The notes beneath the pieces are model-generated. The model saw only the letters and a program-made list of their open reading frames with translations, did not search any database and was not told the DNA's origin. From positions 2,530,988 through 2,594,987 of the forward strand of contig NZ_CP054476.1 of assembly GCF_013341275.1 (NCBI RefSeq): a stretch of DNA of 64,000 bases, in the 5' to 3' direction. Positions 58,868 to 64,000 of this stretch are shown here, one piece after another. Position 1 is the stretch's first letter. The number at the start of each line of letters is the position of its first letter. Position numbers and translations under genes: made by a program. Source of the stretch: Methyloligella sp. GL2. Its GTDB lineage: Bacteria; Pseudomonadota; Alphaproteobacteria; Rhizobiales; Methyloligellaceae.

Positions 58868-61194
58868 CCGAGACGAGCATTGCGATCGTCGGCAATCCCA
58901 ATTGCGGCAAGACCACCCTTTTCAACGCCCTGACCGGCACCCAGCAGCGGGTCGGTAACTGGCCCGGCGTGACAGTTGAGAAAAAGGTCGGGACGTTCCC
59001 CTATCGCGGCCAGCAGATCGAGGTGGTGGACCTGCCGGGGGTCTATTCCCTGGACGGGGCCGCCGGCACTGTGTCCCTCGACGAGCAGATTGCCCGCGAC
59101 TACGTCGCCTCCAGCGACTCCCGGCTGGTGGTCAATATCGTCGATGCCTCCAATATCGAGCGCAATCTCTATCTCACCTCGCAATTGCTGGAGATGGGCG
59201 TTCGGCTCGTGGTGGCGCTCAACATGGTCGATATCGCCAAGTCCCGGCATATCGACATCGATATCGATGCGCTGTCGAAGCGCCTGGGCTGTCCGGTGGT
59301 GCCGATCGTCGCCTCGGCGGAAAAGGGCATCGAGGCGCTGAAGGCGGAGATTATCCACGCGGCCCGGGAGCAGGCCTCGGCTCATGCGGCTATCGTCTAC
59401 AATCCGGAGATCGAAGCGGCCATCGCCGAGGTGATGCCGCATATCGCCGAAGCGGCAACAGGCGGCTCGCCCCGTTGGCTGGCAATCAAGCTCTTGGAAG
59501 GGGACGAGATCGCCGCCGACCACGTGGACGAGAAGGCGGCAGCGCTAGCCGCCAAGCACAGCGAGACGCTGGAAGAGACGCTCGGCGCCGATGTCGACAC
59601 GCTGATCGCCAGCGGGCGCTACGACTTCGTCAACGGCGTGACGTCGAGCACGGTTCGCCGGACCACCGAGCTGAAGAAGACGGTCTCCGACAAGCTCGAC
59701 CGGATCGTCCTCAACCGCATGCTCGGCATCCCGATCTTCCTCTTGGTCATGTACGCGATGTTCATGTTCACCATCAACATCGCCGGCGCCTTCATCGATT
59801 TCTTCGACATTGCCGCGGCGACCCTCTTCGTCGACGGGTTCGGCCATGTGCTGGAAAGCATCGGCACGCCAGACTGGCTGGTCACGCTGCTCGCCACCGG
59901 CGTCGGCGGCGGCATTCAGACGGTGGCGACCTTCGTCCCCGTCATCGCCGGGCTGTTCCTGTTCCTCTCGATCCTGGAGGATTCGGGCTATATGGCCCGC
60001 GCCGCCTTCGTCATGGACCGGCTAATGCGGATGATCGGGCTGCCCGGAAAATCCTTCGTACCGCTGATCGTCGGCTTCGGCTGCAACGTGCCGGCAATCA
60101 TGGCGGCCAGGACGCTGGAGAACCAGCGCGACCGCACCATGACCGTGATGATGGCGCCGTTCATGTCCTGCGGGGCGCGGCTGCCGGTCTATGCGCTGTT
60201 CGCTGCCGCGTTCTTTCCCGTCGGCGGGCAGAACCTGGTGTTCGCGCTGTATCTGATCGGGATTTTCGCCGCGATCCTTACGGGTCTGATCCTCAAGCAC
60301 ACGCTGCTGCGGGGCGAGACCTCGCCCTTCGTGATGGAGCTGCCGCCCTATCACATCCCAACTCTCAAGGGCATTTTGCTGCGCACCTGGGACCGCTTGC
60401 GCAGCTTCGTGCTCCGCGCCGGCAAGGTGATCGTCGGCATGGTGGTGGTGATCGCCTTTCTGAACTCCTGGGGTGCCGATGGCAGCTTCGGCAACGAGGA
60501 CACCGAAAACTCGGTGCTGTCGGAGATCGGCCGCGGGCTGGTGCCGCTGTTCGAGCCCATGGGCATCAAGGAAGACAACTGGCCGGCGACGGTCGGCGTG
60601 TTCACCGGCATCCTGGCCAAGGAGACCGTGGTCGGCACGCTCAACACGCTCTATGGCAGCATGGCGGCGGACGCCGAGCCCGGCTCCGATGAGGGGGACG
60701 AGGCGTTCGATTTCTGGGGCGGCATCGGCGCCGCCTTCGCCAGCATCGGGCCGAATTTGCGCGATGCGTTCGGCATGGCGCCGGACCCGCTCGGCCTCGA
60801 TGTCGGCGATATCGACTCGCCGAGCCTCGCTGCCGAGGAGCAAGGGGTGAGCGTCGGCATCTTCGGCTCGATGGCGAGCCTGTTCGACGGCAAGGTGGGC
60901 GCCTTCGCCTATCTGCTCATGGTGCTGCTTTACATGCCGTGCGCGGCGGCCATCGCCGCGGTCTACCGGGAGACCGGCCGCGGCTGGGCGATCTTCATCA
61001 GCCTGTGGACCACCCTGCTCGGCTATAGCGCGGCGGTGCTGTTCTATCAGGCGGCGACCTTCGCCCGGCACCCGGCCTACTCGGCCTGGTGGATCGGCGG
61101 GCTGATCGCGCTGTTCGCCGCCGTGGTTCTGGGGATGTGGTACTACGGCAAACACAATGAGCATTCGCGACCGGTGATTATCCCCGGCGTCTGA
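58864..61194 (+). CDS. feoB: FeoB ferrous iron transporter
   Basis: The 776-residue protein has an N-terminal G domain with P loop GNPNCGKTTLFN at about 10-21, G3 DLPGVYS and G4 NMVD, a helical guanine dissociation inhibitor-like domain, then a membrane domain of about eight helices with the Gate motifs (FVPLIVGFGCNVPAIMAART and GAFAYLLMVLLYMPC). It brings Fe2+ into the cytoplasm, with GTP hydrolysis controlling the channel. It is the main gene of feoA-feoA-feoB-feoC. Confidence 0.97.
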   Translation: MTETSIAIVGNPNCGKTTLFNALTGTQQRVGNWPGVTVEKKVGTFPYRGQQIEVVDLPGVYSLDGAAGTVSLDEQIARDYVASSDSRLVVNIVDASNIERNLYLTSQLLEMGVRLVVALNMVDIAKSRHIDIDIDALSKRLGCPVVPIVASAEKGIEALKAEIIHAAREQASAHAAIVYNPEIEAAIAEVMPHIAEAATGGSPRWLAIKLLEGDEIAADHVDEKAAALAAKHSETLEETLGADVDTLIASGRYDFVNGVTSSTVRRTTELKKTVSDKLDRIVLNRMLGIPIFLLVMYAMFMFTINIAGAFIDFFDIAAATLFVDGFGHVLESIGTPDWLVTLLATGVGGGIQTVATFVPVIAGLFLFLSILEDSGYMARAAFVMDRLMRMIGLPGKSFVPLIVGFGCNVPAIMAARTLENQRDRTMTVMMAPFMSCGARLPVYALFAAAFFPVGGQNLVFALYLIGIFAAILTGLILKHTLLRGETSPFVMELPPYHIPTLKGILLRTWDRLRSFVLRAGKVIVGMVVVIAFLNSWGADGSFGNEDTENSVLSEIGRGLVPLFEPMGIKEDNWPATVGVFTGILAKETVVGTLNTLYGSMAADAEPGSDEGDEAFDFWGGIGAAFASIGPNLRDAFGMAPDPLGLDVGDIDSPSLAAEEQGVSVGIFGSMASLFDGKVGAFAYLLMVLLYMPCAAAIAAVYRETGRGWAIFISLWTTLLGYSAAVLFYQAATFARHPAYSAWWIGGLIALFAAVVLGMWYYGKHNEHSRPVIIPGV

Positions 61195-61240
61195 AGCCTG
61201 CAGAGCCCGGATCGTCCGGAGACGAACGGGATACAGACCA

Positions 61241-61519
61241 ATGTTGTTGCTGGATCTGAAGAGCTATCTGGAAAGCCATACGCCGGTCAGCATGATGGAC
61301 CTGACGGCCCATTACCGCGTGGAGCCAGATGCCTTGCGCGGCATGCTCGATCACTGGATCCGCAAGGGAAAGCTGAAGCGGCTCGATTTCGGAAGCACCT
61401 GCCAGGCCTGCCCCCATGGCGGCGCCTGTGGGGCATGCTGCGCGAGCTGCTTCGAGATGTATCAATGGCTCGATGGCACCGGAAATGGAAAAGCCGCTTC
61501 TCCTGATCGGCGTTCATAG
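61241..61519 (+). CDS. feoC: FeoC-like protein with a six-cysteine cluster
   Basis: The 92-residue protein has a winged-helix N-terminal half (LKSYLESHTPVSMMDLTAHY) and a cysteine-rich loop between residues 54 and 70 (C54, C57, C63, C66, C67, C70), followed by EMYQWL. FeoC of enterobacteria has a similar fold and a cysteine cluster that can bind an iron-sulfur centre. The overall position right after feoB supports the name. It overlaps the next gene by about 47 bases in another frame. Confidence 0.85.
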   Translation: MLLLDLKSYLESHTPVSMMDLTAHYRVEPDALRGMLDHWIRKGKLKRLDFGSTCQACPHGGACGACCASCFEMYQWLDGTGNGKAASPDRRS

Positions 61520-62099
61520 GGACGAGCTCGCCTTCGGCGAACATGTGGCGGCGCTGCTTGAGGGCCGCTGCGACATTCTTCGTGTCGAGCAGGGTCTCGA
61601 TAACGACAACCCGACCCCGGATGAGCAATTCCACTACCGCATCCGCCATGCCGAGATGTACCACCAGGTGCTGCAGAATATCGGCCGGCGCACGGGCCCC
61701 GTGATCGACATCCATTCGGGGCTGAATGCGCGGGGACGCTGCGCCGATATCTATTGCCACGACGAGCGCTTTCTCGCTTGCGCGGAGGCGGCAGTCGCGC
61801 CGCAAACGGAACGCGCCGGCGCGTTCAAGGATGTCCGGCTGGTGCAGATCGTGGCGCACGATGCGCCGGAACGCGAACTGAGCGCTTCGGTGGCGCTGCG
61901 CCCGGTGGTCTGGACCTATATTCCGCATGTGGTCTGGCAGAACCCGCACTTCCTCTATATCGGCATCGAGGTGTTTCTCGCTTCGCGTGGCGCCGGCACC
62001 CCGCAAGACCATGCCTATGGACGCGATTTGGTGCTGCTGTCCGCCGATTGTGCGTCCCGCTCTTCGCGCGACGCAGCGCGTGTCAAAACCGGCGTCTGA
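61473..62099 (+). CDS. M14/aspartoacylase-like hydrolase of unknown substrate
   Basis: The protein starts at ATG 61473 or 61485 (209 or 205 residues), overlapping feoC. Near the N terminus it reads PLLLIGVHRDELAFG, then DNDNPTP and VIDIHSGLNARG. The HXXE and DIHSG pattern resembles the zinc triad of succinylglutamate desuccinylase/aspartoacylase relatives (GTHGNE and a distal His). Other residues cannot be assigned without alignment, and it is shorter than the usual 330-residue family. No ribosome site of note is seen. Coupling to feo suggests an iron-related hydrolase or unknown role, but this is inference only. Confidence 0.7.
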   Translation: MAPEMEKPLLLIGVHRDELAFGEHVAALLEGRCDILRVEQGLDNDNPTPDEQFHYRIRHAEMYHQVLQNIGRRTGPVIDIHSGLNARGRCADIYCHDERFLACAEAAVAPQTERAGAFKDVRLVQIVAHDAPERELSASVALRPVVWTYIPHVVWQNPHFLYIGIEVFLASRGAGTPQDHAYGRDLVLLSADCASRSSRDAARVKTGV

Positions 62100-62243
62100 A
62101 GCCTCCCTGCCAGCCGCGCCTATCGCCATCCCCGCCCGCAGCGGGGAAAAGCGGAGATGTGCAGCGGGACATTGCACCGCCCTTTCAAACCTGACTGAAC
62201 GAGTCCATATTTAGGGCTGTATCGAACGCTGACTCTGCCCACC

Positions 62244-62258
62244 TTAGATTCAGTCTAA
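62244..62258. promoter_or_regulatory. Irr-type ICE box candidate upstream of FTR1
   Basis: TTAGATTCAGTCTAA is an inverted repeat (TTAGA-N5-TCTAA). It matches the recalled alphaproteobacterial Irr consensus TTAGAAT-N-ATTCTAA at 12 of 14 defined positions. It lies 85-99 bases before the FTR1 start. Confidence 0.5.
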
Positions 62259-62290
62259 AAAACCTTGGAAATCCGGGACTTCTCCAACAT

Positions 62291-62305
62291 TGACTTTCTA
62301 AGTCA
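62291..62305. promoter_or_regulatory. RirA-type IRO box candidate upstream of FTR1
   Basis: TGACTTTCTAAGTCA has TGA-N9-TCA, the recalled RirA box, and is a perfect 6-bp inverted repeat with a three-base centre. It lies 38-52 bases before the FTR1 start. Confidence 0.6.
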
Positions 62306-62342
62306 CGTTTTCTAATCGGAATGACGTGCGGAGGAACCGAGA

Positions 62343-63191
62343 GTGCTGGCCCCATTTCTGATCATGCTGAGAGAGGGGTTGGAGGCTGCCCTGATTACAG
62401 GGATTGTCGCCGCCTATCTCAAACAAACGGGACGTATGGCCTGGATGCCTGCTGTGTGGGTCGGCATCTTTTTGGCGCTCGCCCTGTCGCTTTTCGTCGG
62501 GGCCGGGCTGCAACTGATCAGCGCGGAATTCCCGCAAAAGGCGCAAGAGCTGTTCGAAGCCATTGTCGGGCTGATCGCCGTAGCGATTCTGGTCTCGATG
62601 GTGTTCTGGATGCGCAGCGCCGCCAAGAATATGAAGGCCACGCTGCACGATTCCATCGATCATGCGCTGTCCTCCACCTCGGCCCAGGGCTGGGCGCTGA
62701 CCGGCATGGTGTTCTTCGCCGTCGCCCGCGAAGGGCTGGAATCGATCTTCTTCCTTTTGGCCATTTTCCAGCAGAGCAGCGGCCCGGCCGCGCCGCTGGG
62801 CGCGCTGGCCGGATTGCTGGTCGCCGCGGTGCTCGGCTACGGGCTCTATATCGGCGGCATCCATCTGAACCTGCGCCACTTCTTCCGCTGGACCGGCGTG
62901 TTCATTCTGATCGTCGCCGCCGGGCTTCTATCCAGCAGCCTCGGCGCGCTGCACGAGGCGGGGCTGTGGAACCATCTGCAAACCCGGGTCTACGACCTGA
63001 GCGGCGTGCTGCCGGTCTCCAGTCTGCCCGGCACGATCCTGTCCGGCCTGTTCAATTACGAGGAGGCGCCGACGCTCGGCCAGGCGATCATCTATGTCGT
63101 CTTCCTCGGCGTGACCCTCTACCTGTTCCTGCGGCCGGTCGAGACGGCCAAAGCCGCCCCGCCCCAGGCCGAGCGGCGCTCCTTGGCGTGA
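62343..63191 (+). CDS. efeU: FTR1/EfeU-type high-affinity iron permease
   Basis: The 282-residue permease starts at GTG 62343 and has about seven helices. Two REXXE iron-binding motifs are seen, REGLEAAL near residue 10 and REGLESIFF near residue 130. FTR1 family proteins carry Fe3+ released by a multicopper oxidase, or Fe2+ in the EfeUOB system. It is followed by an efeO-like gene, so the EfeUO type is likely. Iron boxes lie before it. Confidence 0.92.
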   Translation: MLAPFLIMLREGLEAALITGIVAAYLKQTGRMAWMPAVWVGIFLALALSLFVGAGLQLISAEFPQKAQELFEAIVGLIAVAILVSMVFWMRSAAKNMKATLHDSIDHALSSTSAQGWALTGMVFFAVAREGLESIFFLLAIFQQSSGPAAPLGALAGLLVAAVLGYGLYIGGIHLNLRHFFRWTGVFILIVAAGLLSSSLGALHEAGLWNHLQTRVYDLSGVLPVSSLPGTILSGLFNYEEAPTLGQAIIYVVFLGVTLYLFLRPVETAKAAPPQAERRSLA

Positions 63192-63216
63192 GCGCGTTTC
63201 CCGGCATGAGAAGACA

Positions 63217-64000
63217 ATGACCGAACCCGCCCCCTCCCATTCGATGCGTTTCGCCGTGGCCGGCGCTGCCTTGCTGGCGATTGCCGGCGGCGCTGCCTTC
63301 TATTTCGCATCGCAGGCCAATCAGGGCTCCAAGCAGGAGGCCGGCGATTTCTACGAGGTGACGGTCACCGCCAAGGCCTGCGAGCCCAATGCGCTCACCG
63401 TACCGGCCGGCAAGCGCAGCTTCCGCATCCTCAACAGCTCCGACCGTCCGGTGGAATGGGAAATCCTCGACGGTGTGATGGTGGTCGAGGAGCGGGAGAA
63501 TATCGCGCCCGGCTTCAAGTCGACCATGACGGCGCGGCTTGTCCCCGGCGAATACGAGATCACCTGCGGGCTGCTGTCCAACCCGCGCGGGACGCTGACG
63601 GTGACGCCGTCGGAAGAGGCGGAAACCGCCTCCGGTCCGAGCTTGCGCGCCCTGCTCGGCCCGCTCTCCGAATACAAGGTCTATGTGGCGCTGCAGAGCG
63701 CCGAAATGGTGGCGGGCGCCGAAGCCCTGGCGGCGGCGATCGATGAGGGCGACCTTGAAAAGGCGCAGGCGCTCTATGTGCCGGCCCGCCTGCCCTATAA
63801 GCGGCTGGAGCAGCTCGCCTATCGCTTCGCCGATCTGGAGAACGCCATCGATCCGGTGGCCGATTATCTGGAGAAGCGCGAGGCGGACGCTGCCTTCACC
63901 GGTTATCACCGCATCGAATACGGGCTGTTCCAAGAGCAGAGCCTGGAGGGGCTTGCGCCGGTCGCCGACAAGCTGGTGGCCGACGTCACCACGCTGAAGG
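63217..64000 (+). CDS. efeO: EfeO-like periplasmic iron protein (3' end outside window)
   Basis: The frame from ATG 63217 runs to the window end (261 complete codons). It has one N-terminal membrane or signal helix (VAGAALLAIAGGAAFYF), a cupredoxin-like domain (about 45-130, with Cys55 and Cys117) and the start of the M75 peptidase-type domain with the HXXE motif His231-Glu234 (TGYHRIEYGLF). EfeO is a periplasmic iron-binding partner of EfeU. The efeB haem peroxidase may lie beyond the window. Confidence 0.92.
   Translation, partial: MTEPAPSHSMRFAVAGAALLAIAGGAAFYFASQANQGSKQEAGDFYEVTVTAKACEPNALTVPAGKRSFRILNSSDRPVEWEILDGVMVVEERENIAPGFKSTMTARLVPGEYEITCGLLSNPRGTLTVTPSEEAETASGPSLRALLGPLSEYKVYVALQSAEMVAGAEALAAAIDEGDLEKAQALYVPARLPYKRLEQLAYRFADLENAIDPVADYLEKREADAAFTGYHRIEYGLFQEQSLEGLAPVADKLVADVTTLK

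Noticed and set aside
1..64000. tRNA, rRNA, CRISPR arrays, insertion sequences, integrases or phage genes
   Set aside because: None was recognised on either strand by reading; a tRNA scan could still find something I missed.

Overview
The window is high-GC, densely packed DNA with the gene content of a methylotrophic alphaproteobacterium, probably Hyphomicrobiales. It carries a complete start of a calcium-type methanol dehydrogenase operon (mxaFJGIRS), an N-methylglutamate pathway operon for methylamine (mgsABC-gmaS) and Rhizobiales-like candidate iron operators (RirA and Irr type). The combination with ectoine catabolism suggests a salt-adapted methylotroph such as a Methyloligella or Methyloceanibacter relative; the genus is a guess. 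No rRNA, tRNA, insertion sequence, phage or CRISPR array was recognised.

Layout. 1-5432 (minus): mxaF, J, G, I, R and the start of mxaS, with hairpins after mxaF and after mxaI that may set down the expression of distal genes. 5945-8767 (plus): lipoprotein, histidine kinase and response regulator, divergent from mxaF and resembling MoxY/MoxX. 8862-13121 (minus): mgsABC-gmaS behind a possible sigma-54 promoter, then a cupin-type regulator, a 50-residue membrane protein and an Amt transporter with a strong sigma-54 promoter. 16399-20869: asparagine synthetase, glycosyltransferase, and the SCO1 and CtaG-like copper/oxidase assembly proteins. 21130-26267 (minus): doeBDAC, ectoine breakdown. 26401-34617: a copper amine oxidase with a copper-linked membrane protein, a divergent AraC-type regulator and a polyamine-type ABC importer; the amine oxidase and the importer share a 25-bp operator-like sequence. 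34958-40370: MscS channel, cation antiporter and P2-type ATPase. 40494-49896: PEP synthase, GH65 phosphorylase, beta-phosphoglucomutase, transaldolase and phosphoketolase, a sugar/acetyl-phosphate module. 50119-53583: SulP transporter and a phosphatase-like/sulfide:quinone reductase fusion.

The most striking part is 53964-64000. A five-gene minus-strand operon encodes a P1B-type ATPase with an unusual YSCA membrane motif, an HMA-2-like protein and three small proteins with Gly/Pro-rich or hydrophobic segments. This resembles the fez operons that build ferrosomes, membrane-bounded iron stores described in Rhodopseudomonas, Shewanella and Desulfovibrio. It is divergent from feoA-feoA-feoB-feoC and followed by an FTR1/EfeU-EfeO system, so ferrous iron uptake, high-affinity iron uptake and a putative iron organelle sit side by side. 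A RirA-like box lies before FTR1 and a near copy lies in the fez/feo divergent promoter region.
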